64,000 nt of DNA, taken from contig NC_030678.2 of assembly GCF_000004195.4 (NCBI RefSeq), positions 64,413,378 to 64,477,377 of the forward strand, written 5' to 3'. Of the stretch, positions 31,280 through 43,600 are shown one piece after another (the stretch's first letter is position 1; the number at the start of each line of letters is the position of its first letter). Made by a program: the position numbers and the translations under genes. Below the pieces are notes generated by a model. The model was not told where the DNA came from, ran no database searches, and saw only the letters and a list, made by a program, of their open reading frames with translations. The DNA comes from Xenopus tropicalis (Eukaryota > Chordata > Amphibia > Anura > Pipidae).

Positions 31280-33130
31280 CTTGGAGGAATTTTAGTTCAT
31301 TTGCCTCACAGAACAGCCTCAACTCAGAGATGCTGGTACAGTTCCTGGCATGAAACACCCACTTCAGGTTCTTTCACTGCATTTCTATAGTATTATGGTC
31401 TTGGTCATTTCAAAACTTATGTGTTTAAGGTTGTTGTCTTGCAGACATGACTTTCTCTTGACCTTTAGGCCATGGATGGAAACCCTAATATTTTCCAGCA
31501 AAAACAGCAAAGCAAACCAAACCATGACATCACCATATTCCACAGATGGGCTAAGGTTCTTGTGCTGGAATGTAGTGTTTCCCTTTTGCCAAGCATAACA
31601 CTTGTCCTTTAAGCCAAAAAGTTCTATTTTGGCCTCATCTGTCCACCGAATGCAAAAAAGCAACAAATAGGAAAGAGTGCTATTGTGGTCAGATAAATAA
31701 GTGATATTTCCTGGTCTGCGTGAAACCATTTATTTTATTAGTATCTGTTTGAAGCTAATCATGAATCTATTAAATCAGTGCTGTCCAACTTCTGTGGCAC
31801 AGCCTCCGTGGTGGAGGGCCGATAATGGAAGCTAGTTTTGACCACTCCCCTTTTTAAAACCACACCCACTTGAAACCACGCCCATGTTATCGCATGACCA
31901 TAGCTATATTTATGGTGGTAGTACAGCAAAAACCTGTCATACTCTGCCTTCCCTACCCTGCCTGTGTGTGCCATACTCTGCCTTCCCTACCTTGCCTGTG
32001 TGCGCCACACTCTGCCTGCCCCACCCTGCCTGTGTGCGTCATACTCTGCCTGCCCTACGCTGCCTGTGTGCGCCATATTCTGCCTTCCCTACCCTGCCTT
32101 GGTGTGCGCCATACTCTGCCTTCCCTACCCTGCCTGTGTGTGCCATACTCTGCCTTCCCTACCCTGCCTGTGTGCCATACTCTGCCTTCCCTGCTGCCTG
32201 TGTGTATGGCACACACAGGCAGCATAGGTCAGGCAGAGTATGGCACAAACAGGCAGCCTACAGTGACACAATGCTGCCACTGCTCCTACAGTCTGCACAA
32301 TAAGTATATATTAAAAAACTTTTTAATTGCAGTACCACCTCAGTATATGTTCTTTTTATAGTGTGCAGGTTTATTTTTGGGTTTCTACTGCTCCTACAGT
32401 CTGAGGTGTGAACAGGTGAACAATGCAGGGGATGAACAATGTAAGGATTAAAAGGTGTGAACAACACAGGGGATTACATTTTTAAACAATACAGGGGGAT
32501 TACAGCCTGAATCTGAGGTGTTAACCATGCAGGGGGGCGGATACGATTTAAAGCTTACACAAAGGTAAATTATCAAAGCAGCCAAACAGGTGGGGGGCCC
32601 ACACAGAGGGCCGCCTGTTGGACAGCACTGTATTAAATAATAATAATATTTATGCACTTGGTCTACAACTTATTATAATAAAAATATTAATATTACTAAG
32701 ATTCCAAAGTGTATAGTTATACATGGTATTACATGAAGACATACACGGTGCGCTTAGTAGCTTTCCATTTTTGCCTTTTGACATGCCCACATCTTGTTTA
32801 CCAAATTGTTCTCTTTAGATATTAGTGGCTTTTCAATTCTGCCATGCATACCATTGCTGTTCAGTGTTCTTCTGATGATGGATTCACAAACACTGACATT
32901 CACCAATGCAAGAGAGGCTTTTAGTTCCTTATATGTAAGCCCGGGGTTCTTTGAGATCTGGAGTATTACACAGACATTGCTCTTGGTATGATCTTTGTAG
33001 ATCAACCACTCCTGGGGTGGGTGACAATAATTCTAAATTGCATTCGATTCACCTGACTGGGCTGGTGGAGTTTACACTCTTTACAATTTGTTTTGTAACC
33101 TTTTCCAGCCTGGTAATCATCAATAACTGA
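31280..33130 (-). pseudogene. Old Tc1-like transposase relic, split by a hAT element
   Basis: On the minus strand, the N-terminal half is at 32754-33005 (ELKASLALVNVSVCESIIRR, then LNSNGMHGR and KPLISKENN). The catalytic half is at 31385-31670 (RWTDEAKIELFG, KNLSPSVEYGDVMVWFALLF, CLQDNNLKHIS). These match the order of the 12703 transposase. Between them lies hAT copy B (31776-32630). Both halves have stops and frameshifts. Confidence 0.8.
31776..32630 (+). mobile_element. hAT-type non-autonomous element, copy B (855 bp)
   Basis: CAGTGCTGTCCAACTTCTG at the left, TGTTGGACAGCACTG at the right, with a perfect 8-bp duplication TATTAAAT (31768-31775 and 32631-32638). Internal 34-bp minisatellite at 31938-32195 (CCATACTCTGCCTTCCCTAC units), ending in an inverted unit at 32205-32255. 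The ORFs at 31870-32361 only read through the array. Confidence 0.92.
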
Positions 33131-33822
33131 TTTTCAGAGTTAAATGTTTGCAAATGAATAGCAGTACTTTTTTTTATTCCTTTCAGTTCTCTGGTTCTGA
33201 TTCTTGAAACAATGTCGCAAAAATCTGTTAAGTAGGCTTCTGCTACAATGAACGTTCAAACTAGTTTAATTCTTAAATTAAATTTTAATGAAAAGTTCTT
33301 AGAATTACAGTTTTTGTGAGGAACCCCTGTAAGTCTACCGGAAAAAACTAAATATTGATTTTTGTGTATCCCTGATACAGATTTTAGAGTTAAAATTGAC
33401 TGTTGAAAAATACTGAAAAGTTCACGTTTTTGAGAAATTATTTAAATACACAATTTTTAGCACTAAAAAGTACAAATACATTAATAGTTCTGGCCCATGA
33501 ATTCTGAGGAAATAAAGGTGTTGTGATGTTGCTTAGAAAATTAATTTAAAAGACATCATTTGATGTTCCTCTTGTCAGTATTAAACAGAGCAACAACACA
33601 ACACCTTTATTTTCTCAGAGTTTTTAGTTTTCCCTGACTGTAGACAGTCACCAAAATGACCAGCAGGTGGAGTGGTTGTAGCAAAACTGTCTAATATCTT
33701 GGAAAGAAAAAGAAATAATAATGTAAATTGCAAACCAGTATAAACCATACAAGAACCATAAATTAGTAGTCATATTGATAATTAAAATTTACATGTTATT
33801 GTTTTGATAAAAAAACATTGAC
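33131..33822. other. Intronic sequence, nothing recognised
   Basis: AT-rich sequence before the exon at 33823. No terminal repeats or coding signals were recognised. Confidence 0.45.
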
Positions 33823-33900
33823 CTTTGCAAACAGTCCAAAACAGCCAAGAGAACTGATAATGCAGTAAACTTCTGGCGAATGGGAACCATTTCCAGCAGG
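33823..33900 (-). CDS. dennd2d: DENND2D-like exon (start of cDENN)
   Basis: A 26-codon exon in phase 0 at both ends, with acceptor tttttcag and donor AAG/gtcaat. It encodes PAGNGSHSPEVYCIISSLGC followed by FGLFAK, the family's 'YCI-S-x-GCFxLF' start of the central DENN core. It sits just upstream of the inverted satellite element at 34055, so that insertion lies about 150 bp from the splice acceptor. Confidence 0.87.
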
Positions 33901-34487
33901 CTGAAAAACAAAAATATACACAAAATTTAGGTTAAATTCTCAAGCAAGACTTAACAACAAGACTTTTTTTGTGACTAAAACAATAGGGAAAATGTTTGTT
34001 TAGTATAAACACTATTCATTGAACTCATGTTAAACAAGGGGGTACGATGCCCCATTAACCCTTTCCCTGCCAAGCACTTAGCTCCTACGTGCTGGCATAA
34101 AAAGACGTTAAGCGCCAAGCACGTAGGAGCTACGTTTTCTTTACCTTGCACTTGTTCTCTGCGCTCGGCGCTTAATAAGAGCGCAAGGTAAAGAACCCCC
34201 TAGGGAACGAGCACAGGAGGGTAACTAGTGGCCCCTGGGGCGCGATCGCCCAGGGGCCCCATAGGAAGAACGACACGTAGATTCTACATGTCTGTTGTTT
34301 TCTGCTCTCCCTTCCTGAGCTCTTCCTGTGCCGCCCATTTCAGCGATCCGCTTCAGCTGCTGTGCCTGCGTGTCTCCTGTAATCTCCAGCTTCTGACCCC
34401 AAGTAAGTGCCATACACAAACACACACTTATACACTAGTAAGAACGTCCTGGCGCTTTAAGTGATCTTTATCTTTATTTATTTTACG

Positions 34488-34556
34488 GTTGAACTTGATG
34501 GACGTATGTCTTTTTTCAACCCAACTTACTATGTTACTATGTTACTATTACACACT
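34488..34556 (+). repeat. CR1 3' tail fragment
   Basis: TTGAACTTGATGGACGTATG and TTTCAACCCAACTTACTATG followed by TTACTATGTTACTATT, the typical CR1 3' end. A similar tail on the minus strand is near 53750-53780. Confidence 0.65.
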
Positions 34557-34649
34557 TATACTTACACACACATAAATTTTTTGGGGGGGGGTTGGGGGGT
34601 TAACACATTTACAGCACTCACACTTGCACATACACATACCGTACTGTAG

Positions 34650-35280
34650 CACGGTGGATTTTCTATTGGTTTTATAATGATTTACAATATATACATCTGC
34701 TTTGACATATGAATCAAATCTTAGGTTTGAGTCAAGTAAAAGCAGCAGATTTTGGGACTGCTATTGTCCAGTGTTCAAGGTACAATGTCTTTGTTCTATG
34801 TATATTGCTGGGTAAACAATAAACACAGGTATTGTTACCCAGCAAATATCCTTGGAATAAACAAATAGACAGCATATATAGACAATACACTCTATGTACA
34901 ACTTATCTGAGCAACAAATAAGGCCTTCTACAAAGTCTAGTTAATAGGTTTTGTTCATGACAAAAGTTTGCACACAATATTGCAGTCAGCACTTGGTGTT
35001 GAGGGTTTGCTAAGAACTCTGGGACTCCTGAAGGAGTGCTGGGACATTTGGATCATCGCTTGGCTATCGGGAACCTGAAGGTCTTGCACCAAAGGTTGTG
35101 GGGCTCCCCGATTGTGCTGAATTGATGCAGAACTGGCTATGCTTGTAACTATAATCATACTAAGATAAGTAAATCTATTTGATTCTATTATTACTTGAGT
35201 GCGTGTAAGTTATTGCTCACTAACAGTCTATCAGAAGGTTTAATCATTGATCCTGCATATGTATTATTTGTTATAAATGT
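34650..35280. other. Unassigned block inside the inverted satellite element
   Basis: It has no counterpart in the other copies of the element. It contains a stem TGCTGGGTAAACAAT / ATTGTTACCCAGCA near 34807-34845. A minus-strand open frame at 34955-35158 (RGAPQPLVQDLQVPDSQAMI in part) belongs to no family recognised here. It may be an insertion of an unlisted element. Confidence 0.3.
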
Positions 35281-35315
35281 CAATTAATACAAATTATTAA
35301 TATTAATAAAGGTTC

Positions 35316-35448
35316 GCAAAATCAACACATCATCAAAAAAAAATTACATAATTGTGTAAGTGTGTGTGTACATGTAATAAACATGTACACACACACTTAC
35401 ACAATTATGTAATTTTGTAATTTTTTTTTGATGATGTGTTGATTTTGC
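35316..35448. repeat. Large near-perfect palindrome
   Basis: A 60-bp left arm (35316-35375), a 5-bp AATAA centre and a 68-bp right arm (35381-35448). The arms are identical except for one 8-bp insertion in the right arm. Arm sequence starts GCAAAATCAACACATCATC, matching the satellite unit, and ends GTGTGTGTACATGT at the centre. Confidence 0.9.
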
Positions 35449-36235
35449 AGAAGTTGAAATGACAGATCACATGGGGTATGTTCACATTGGGGCCCCTACA
35501 TGCCACATACTTAGGTAAACCTAAACATATTGGGCATCATACTGTTCAGTGGACCCCTGGTGTTCAAATTCAGGGTGTTTTATCTTGGTATCTAATGCTA
35601 TGCGGGAGATAAGATGCTGCAAACTAGAAGCTTTGAGAGGATTTTTGGAAATGTTATCAAAAATGCCAACTTTAGGAAAGCTTTGTGGCTTGCTACTTTG
35701 GAGTAGAAAGACATGGGTACCCATTTTGAATTCAGGGGAATGTGTACTTTCCAAAAATATATGGCTTTCTGGGGTGAGTGTACTTTTTGTAGCTTTATCC
35801 TACATAAAATTATGTAAAAGTGTTGATTTTGCAGAAGCTGGAATGACAGAAATGATAGATCATATGGGGGTATGTTCACATTGGGGCCCCTACATGACAC
35901 ATACTTAGGTAAACCTACTGTATACATATTGGACATCAAACTGTTCAGTGGACCCCTGGCGTTCATATTTAGGGTGTTTGGTTTTGTTGTAAAGTATGCA
36001 GCTTTCTGGAGCATTGCTTTGGAAATTTGGTAGTGTACTGCTGGGAGTTTTTGACCTATAAAAGTGAGAAATCTCCATAAAACTTTATATATTTGGTATT
36101 GGCACGTTCAGGAGACATGGGACTTTCCAAATCAGTTGTATTTTAATGCATAAAATAATTTTTGTTTCTGGTGTATGTGTTTATATTGTGGAAAATTATT
36201 ATTTTTATTCATTTTTTAGACATTTAGAAGCCTAG

Positions 36236-36895
36236 AATTACACTTTTTCAATATGTAAGAAAGAGATTGGTGAAGATCACCTTTAAAGCTAAAGGGGATC
36301 AAGGACTTGCACTGTTCAGGAAAGTAAGAGGTTGCACTTAGGAAAGCATCATCAAAAACACAACAAACCAAAATAGAAGCACATCAAACAAATCTATTTA
36401 AGGAGAAGGCAAGGTTTAATTACTAGGGGTGCCAAATGTTAGGATAATAAGTAGATGGAATTCCCACCACTTTGCATAAAGAATACTAGCAGATGCAGTA
36501 CGTACTAACTCAATTATGCAACTCAACTTTGCATGAGACAGATGCAAATCACATTAATTACTTACAAAAGTAATTACTGATGTTTGCCTCCTACAGTCTA
36601 GCACACAAGCTTCATATATAGGCGTGCATCCAGGTGGAGGCACAAACGCACATGCGCATTCTGTTTGTGGGCGCCATGTTGGTGACATCATTTACATGAA
36701 GATGGCAGCCATGACTAAGGGAGATGGACAGTATATTTAAAACTGTGATATTCAAGAAAGATACTATATTTTTAAAAACAAAAGTAAGGGATCAAGTACA
36801 CACACAGGACCACTTTCATAAAGTAATAAATTGATTAGCAGCCTTTCCATGTTCTTTAACATGACAAAAAGTCATGCGATTTTTCAGATTCGGTT
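36236..36895. other. Intronic sequence with a possible T2 MITE end
   Basis: AAGGAGAAGGCAAGG followed by GGGGTGCCAAATGTTAGG at about 36401-36445 resembles the left end of the 7330/45822 family; no right end was found. Nothing else supported. Confidence 0.4.
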
Positions 36896-36899
36896 TGGC

Positions 36900-37115
36900 T
36901 AGGACCGTGGATTTGGGCAATTACCGAACCAAATCCTGGATAGTCTCAATATCTAGCGGGGTTCTAATTTGTTTAATACTGGCTCCCTTAACTGTTGCCA
37001 AACTCTCCTGTAATTCCCTTTTTGTAGCAAGGATACCCCCTTGTTACAAAACGCTCTGACATCTCATCCAATATTATATCACATTGTTCCTTATTGAAAA
37101 CTATCCTTTTAACCC
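36900..37115 (-). repeat. Penelope-like element fragment
   Basis: The complement of 37060-37115 matches the plus-strand Penelope copy at 46673-46735 (TTAAAAGGATAGTTT, AAGAACAATGTGATAT-like words, TTGGATGAGATGT). Upstream, AACTCTCCTGTAATTCCC and GGATACCCCC fit the same region. It is a short relic. Confidence 0.55.
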
Positions 37116-37194
37116 TTTAAAACTGTGTAATAGGTAACGACTTTGAATGAAATTATATAATAAATTATTTCTGTCAGTGTGCTTTTGATATAAA

Positions 37195-38720
37195 TTCTAT
37201 TTGTGTAACTAGAAAGGGAAGTTTGAGAACAAACTTCATGTTGGGTTGAAATCTGATCTTTTGTTGACTCCACCCACTTTTTCTAACCTTGGACCACAGT
37301 TATATAGTAAAAACCACAGTGCAAAGTTTGGGGACCCTGGTTTTAATAGTGTCTGAATGGCAGCAATTTAAATTTCCCCACTGAAAGTCAACACGTTACA
37401 TCTGATTGGCGGTTGGTGGCTGCAAAGTTTAGGGACCCTAGGATTAATAGTTAAAGAATAGAACAGAACAGTGGACACCCTGGCATAAATAGTGTGAAAA
37501 TTACAGAATTTTAAATTTAAACCAATAAAATTCAAAGGATGAAATCTGGCCCAGCCCATTTTTCTTATGGGCTGGCCCCCAGTGACCAGCTTTGCAAAAA
37601 ACACTTTGCATAAAAATTGTGGGACTGACAGTGACTAACTTTGGAAAGTTTAACAACCCTGGAATTAATACTTAAATAATGGCATTAGTTTAAATATAAA
37701 CCAATGAAATTTAATGGGTGGAAATGGATTGGCTCCGCCCAATTGTTCTAACCCTGAATATGTAGTCAGCCAGTGACTGATTGTATAACGTTTGGGAACC
37801 CTGACATAAATAGTGTGAGGAAGGCAGAATTTTAAATTTAAACCAAAAAAAAAAATCAATAGGTCAAGTCTTATTGGCTGTTGGTGGCTCCACCCACTTT
37901 TAAAAACCTAAAAATGCAGTCCCCTAGGACTCTGGTGCTAATACTGAAAGAATGGCAGCAGGTTGAATTTCCCCATTGAGAAAATCAACAGTTAAAATCT
38001 GATTGGCTTTTTCTAACTCTGAACTGCAGTTACCTGGTGACTAGCTCTGCAACGTTTGGGGACCTTCGTATTAATATTTAATGAATGGCAGCAGTTTAAA
38101 TTTAAACATACAAAGTCCATAGGTGAAATCTGATTGGCTGTGGTTGGCCCCACCCACTTTTCTAAACTTGTAACATAGTCACCCAGTGACTGACTGTGCA
38201 AAGTTTGGGAACCCTGGCATCTAACCAATAAAATTCAATAGGTGAGATCTGATTGGCTGTTGGTGACTCCGCCCACCTTTTTTAAACCTAAAACTGTAGT
38301 CCCCTAGTGACCAACTGTCCCTGGGGTTAATACTGTGAGAATGGCAGCAGGTTGAATTTACCCATTAAAAGTCAATAGGCAAACCCTGATTGGCTGTTAG
38401 TGGCTCCGCCCACTTTTTCTGACCTTGAACTGCAGTTACCTGGTGCCTAACTCTGGAAAGTTTACTGTGAGAATGGCAGCAGGCTGAATCTTCCCTGTCA
38501 ACATAAATGGAAAATTGGGGTGTTCGGAGCAGCATCACAAAACAACGGGGGGCTTAAATGCTTAGAAAAGCACAAGCAACCTGCTACGCTATAGGGCAGG
38601 TGTTGTTCCCCTAAAACTGTAGGAGGAGTAGCGTTTAGAAAATGGGGGGCGCTAAGAAGAAGAAGTGGAAGAATAAGCCAAAGTCAAAAAACAGTATGTT
38701 GGGTTTTTCAACCCAACACA
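37195..38720 (+). repeat. CCAAT-box tandem array B
   Basis: Same unit order as array A, including the distinctive GGACCACAGTTATATA unit first and the GGTTAATACTGTGAGAATGG units later, with some deletions (for example around 37455 and 37560). It ends with AACTGTAGGAGGAGTAGC, an AAGAAGAAG-rich stretch, and GTTGGGTTTTTCAACCCAAC, a hairpin shared with the end of array C at 52700-52730. Confidence 0.7.
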
Positions 38721-39523
38721 ATAAAAGTCACACATAAGTGAGCTTAAGTCCCAATTGAAGTCTAAACCTTTGTTGAATATGAGACATAATCTAACTTCAC
38801 ATGAAAAGCAGCATTCATCTGATGTATTGTCATATAAGCAGGTGATATTTAAGCCTGCTGATAAAAGGGGAGCTTAAGTTATTCTTGACAAAAGTTTTTA
38901 TGTTAATGCAATTAAAACACAGTTGGCAGATGAGAGCGTATATTGTACACTAATCTAATGAGCCCCTTATACCTGTACAGAATAAGATAACGAGGGTTGT
39001 GGAACCAGCATATAATGATGGTGTGTTTGATGTGGACCTTAAGAATTTTCAATACAAAGTTGATAACACCTGTGCTTTACACAATTCCAAAGATCCATAA
39101 GGATTTGTAACATCCACCTGGGTGGCCAATAGTTGCCAATACTGATTCAGTATTTTCTCCTTTATCCATTTATTTAAAGGAGAAGGAAAGTGAAAAGATG
39201 ATATAGGTATATTTGTTTAGACCATCAGCCACCCTCCTGAACCGCCGCATTAACAACTCACTCGCTGCTTCTGTATCGGCGCACACCATCCAGCCGAAGA
39301 ATGTTCGGTCTTCATCCTTTGGCGCTGACATTTTAAAAATGTTTACATCACTTCCACCCAGTGATGTAATCGGGCGCGCTTCTGTCACTGCCCTTACTAC
39401 CCTTAACGGAGCCATATTTGCTCAGCACGGTTACTATTAGATGTAAGTGGCTTATACAGTTGTTTTTAGTATAGGATATCTTTAATAAATAATCCTAATT
39501 CTGTTTGTTACTGGTTTTGTGTG

Positions 39524-39692
39524 GGATGGCTTTTGGATGTGGGACTGTGGTTGTGGGATAGTGGGACTGTGGCTGTGGGATGGCTGGGACTGTGGCTGTG
39601 GGATGGCTGGGAATGTGGGATAGTGGCACTGTGGGATGGCTGGTGGATGTGGGATAGTGGGACTGTGGCTGTGGGATAGTGGGACTGTGGCA
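39524..39692 (+). repeat. GTGGGAT/GGCTGTG minisatellite
   Basis: Irregular tandem words GTGGGATAGTGGGACTGTG and GTGGGATGGCTGG over about 170 bp. The minus-strand frame reads SHSHPTATVPLSH-like repeats, which are a by-product and not a gene. Confidence 0.75.
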
Positions 39693-40624
39693 GGACTAGT
39701 AAAAACACAGGAGCATTCCGATTGGACAATAGAGTGAAGTGGGTGGGGCTAACGGGGTCTAGCATTTCTTCAGGGACTGCAGATCTTGAACGGAAAAAAA
39801 AAAACAGCTCTCTGCTGTGCAGTGCACATGTCTTTGTCCGGGACAATCTGTGTTCAGTGAGACAAGAAGCTGCAGAGGCTAGGAGCAGGTACTGTATTTA
39901 CTGACAAGACTTTTCCATGTCAGAGCCAGATTAACCCTTTCACTGCCAGCCGTTTTGGTCAAAGCGGAACTTGTATTGCCAGACAGTTTTTGAACATTTT
40001 GCACTGTTTCACTTTAGGGGCCTTTCCTCTGGGGTACTTTTAGTTTACCCAGGAAAACAATATATAGTTTTTTTCAGGACAAACTAAGCTTTCAAAATAT
40101 GGTAGAATTTTGGTGTAATTCCAATTCTGTAACAAGATATAGGCTTCTAAATGTATAAATTTTTTAAAAAAATCATATTTTCCATAATATAAACACATAT
40201 ACCAGAAACAAAAATTATTTTATGCACAAAAATACAACTGATTTGGAATGTCCCATGTCTCCTGAACGTGCCAATACCAAATATATATAGTTTTATGGAG
40301 ATTTCTCACTTGTATAGGTCAAAAACTCCCAGCAGTACACTACCAAATTTCCAAAGCACTGCTTCACATAGCTGCATACTTTAGATTTCAAGGCCAAAAC
40401 TTCCACTCACAGAAGGTTTATCCCAGAAAATTACACATTTCTGGAAAGAACAGATTCTGGGGAATCCAAAATAGGCACAATTGTCTGTCTACTCCAAACT
40501 ATCAAGTCACAATGCTTTCCTAAAGTTATAGGTTTTTATCAAAATTTTTGAAGTTTTTAAAAAATCGCTTCAAAGCTTCGAGTCTATAGTATCTTATCTC
40601 CTACAGGTCATAAAGTAACCAAAT

Positions 40625-43600
40625 AAAACACCCTAAATATGAACGCCAGGGGTCCACTGAACAGTTTGATGCCCAATATGTATAGGTTGACATAAGTATG
40701 TGGCATGTAGGGGCCCCAATGTGAACATACCCCCATATGATCTATCATTTCTGTCATTTCAGCTCCTGCAAAATCAACACATTTACATCATTATATGTGG
40801 GATAAAGCTAGTAAAAAGTATGCTCACCCCAGAAAGTCATATATTTTTGGAAAGTACACATTCCCCCGAATCTAAAATGGGTACCCGTGTCTTTCTACTC
40901 CAAAGTACCAAGCCGCACAGCTTTTCTAAAGTTAGCAATTTTGATGACATTTCCAAAAATCCCTTCAAAGCTTCCAGTTTCCAGCACCTTATCTCCCACA
41001 TAGCATTAGGTACCAAGATAAAACACCCTAAATTTGAATGCCAGGGGTCCACTGAACAGTTTGATGCCAAATATGTATAGGTTTACCTAAGTATGTGGCA
41101 TGTAGGGGCCCCAATGGGAACATACCCAGATATGATCTATCATTTCTGTCATTTCAGCTCCTGCAAAATCAACACATTTACATCATTATATGTGGGATGA
41201 AGCTAGTAAAAAGTATGCTCACCCCAGAAAGTCATATTTTTGGAAAGTACACATTCCCCCGAATCTAAAATGAGTACCCGTGTCTTTCTACTCCAAAGTA
41301 CCAAGCCGCACAGCTTTTCTAAAGTTAGCAATTTTGATGACATTTCCAAAAATCCCTTCAAAGCTTCCAGTTTCCAGCACCTTATCTCCCACATAGCATT
41401 AGGTACCAAGATAAAACACCCTAAATTTGAATGCCAGGGGTCCACTGAACAGTTTGATGCCCAATATGTATAGGTTTACCTAAGTATGTGGCATGTAGGG
41501 GCCCCAATGGGAACATACCCAGATATGATCTATCATTTCTGTCATTTCAGCTCCTGCAAAATCAACACATTTACATCATTATATGTGGGATGAAGCTAGT
41601 AAAAAGTACGCTCACCCCAGAAAGTCATATATTTTAGGAAAGTACACATTCCCCCGAATCTAAAATGGGTACCCGTGTCTTTCTACTCCAAAGTACCAAG
41701 CCGCACAGCTTTTCTAAAGTTAGCAATTTTGATGACATTTCCGAAAATCCCTTCAAAGCTTCCAGTTTCCAGCACCTTATCTCCCACATAGCATTAGGTA
41801 CCAAGATAAAACACCCTAAATTTGAATGCCAGGGGTCCACTGAACAGTTTGATGCCAAATATGTATAGGTTTACCTAAGTATGTGGCATGTAGGGGCCCC
41901 AATGGGAACATACCCAGATATGATCTATCATTTCTGTCATTTCAGCTCCTGCAAAATCAACACATTTACATCATTATATGTGGGATGAAGCTAGTAAAAA
42001 GTACGCTCACCCCAGAAAGTCATATATTTTAGGAAAGTACACATTCCCCCGAATCTAAAATGAGTACCCGTGTCTTTCTACTCCAAAGTACCAAGCCGCA
42101 CAGCTTTTCTAAAGTTAGCAATTTTGATGACATTTCCAAAAATCCCTTCAAAGCTTCCAGTTTCCAGCACCTTATCTCCCACATAGCATTAGGTACCAAG
42201 ATAAAACACCCTAAATTTGAACTCCAGGGGTCCACTGAACAGTTTGATGCCCAATATGTATAGGTTTACCTAAGTATGTGGCATGTAGGGGCCCCAATGG
42301 GAACATACCCAGATATAATCTATCATTTCTGTCATTTCAGCTCCTGCAAAATCAACACATTTACATCATTATATGTGGGATGAAGCTAGTAAAAAGTACG
42401 CTCACCCCAGAAAGTCATATATTTTTGGAAAGTACACATTCCCCCGAATCTAAAATGAGTACCCGTGTCTTTCTACTCCAAAGTACCAAGCCGCACAGCT
42501 TTTCTAAAGTTAGCAATTTTGATGACATTTCCAAAAATCCCTTCAAAGCTTCCAGTTTCCAGCACCTTATCTCCCACATAGCATTAGGTACCAAGATAAA
42601 ACACCCTAAATTTGAACTCCAGGGGTCCACTGAACAGTTTGATGCCCAATATGTATAGGTTTACCTAAGTATGTGGCATGTAGGGGCCCCAATGGGAACA
42701 TACCCCATAATGATCTATCATTTCTGTCATTTCAGCTCCTGCAAAATCAACACATTTACATACTTTATGTGGGATAATGCTACAAAAAAGTACGCTCACC
42801 CCAGAAAGCCATATGTTTTTGGAAAGTACACATTCCCCTGAATCTAAAATGGGTACCCATGTCTTTCCACTCCGAAGTACCAAACCGCAAAGCATTTCTA
42901 AAGTTAGCAATTTTGATGACATTTCCAAAAATCCGCTCAAAGCTTCCACTTTGCAGCATCTTATCTCCCACATAGCATTAGGTACCAAGATAAAACACCC
43001 TGAATTTGAATGCCAGGGGTCCACTGAACAGTTTGATGACCAATATGTATAGGTTTACCTAAGTATGTGGCATGTAGGGGCCCCAATGTGAACATACCCC
43101 ATAATGATCTATAATTTCTGTAATTTCAGCTCCTGCAAAATCAACACATTTACATACTTTATGTGGGATAATGCTACAAAAAAGTACGCTCACCCCAGAA
43201 AGCCATATATTTTTGGAAAGTACACATTCCCCCGAATCTAAAATGGGTACCCGTGTCTTTCCACTCCAAAGTACCAAAACGCAAAGCATTTCTAAAGTTA
43301 GCAATTTTGATGACATTTCCAAAAATCCGCTCAAAGCTTCCACTTTGCAGCATCTTATCTCCCACATAGCATTAGGTACCAAGATAAAACACACTGATTT
43401 TGAATGCCAGTGGTCCACTGAACAGTTTGATAACCAATATGTATAGGTTTACCTAAGTATGTGGCATGTAGGGGCCCCAATGGGAACATACCCCCATATG
43501 ATGCGTCATTTCAGAAAATCAACACATTTGCATCCTTTATGTGGGATAATGCTACAAAAAAGTACACTCACCCCAGAAAGCCATATATTTTTGTAAAGTA

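Larger units (their letters stand above)
34055..36235 (-). mobile_element. TTAA satellite element, inverted and rearranged copy
   Basis: Starts TTAACCCTTTCCCTGCC, the complement of the family's right end. It is followed by hairpins (AGCTCCTACGTGCT with AGCACGTAGGAGCT; GGCCCCTGGG with CCCAGGGGCC), then ACACACTTATACACT-type repeats. Two satellite units in reverse orientation follow at 35450-36050, and AGGCTTCTAAATGT-type left-end sequence (complement) at 36180-36235. The left terminus itself is missing. The interior holds a CR1 tail (34488-34550), an unassigned block (34650-35280) and a large palindrome (35316-35448). Confidence 0.62.

Noticed and set aside
34650..35280. An endogenous retrovirus or LTR remnant
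   Set aside because: No LTR pair, primer-binding site or gag/pol motif is visible; left as unassigned.
40700..43446. A multigene family of ~70-126-aa proteins (MGTRVFLLQS..., MDPWHSNLGC...)
   Set aside because: Frames recur because satellite units are nearly identical, occur on both strands, and change length with single substitutions.
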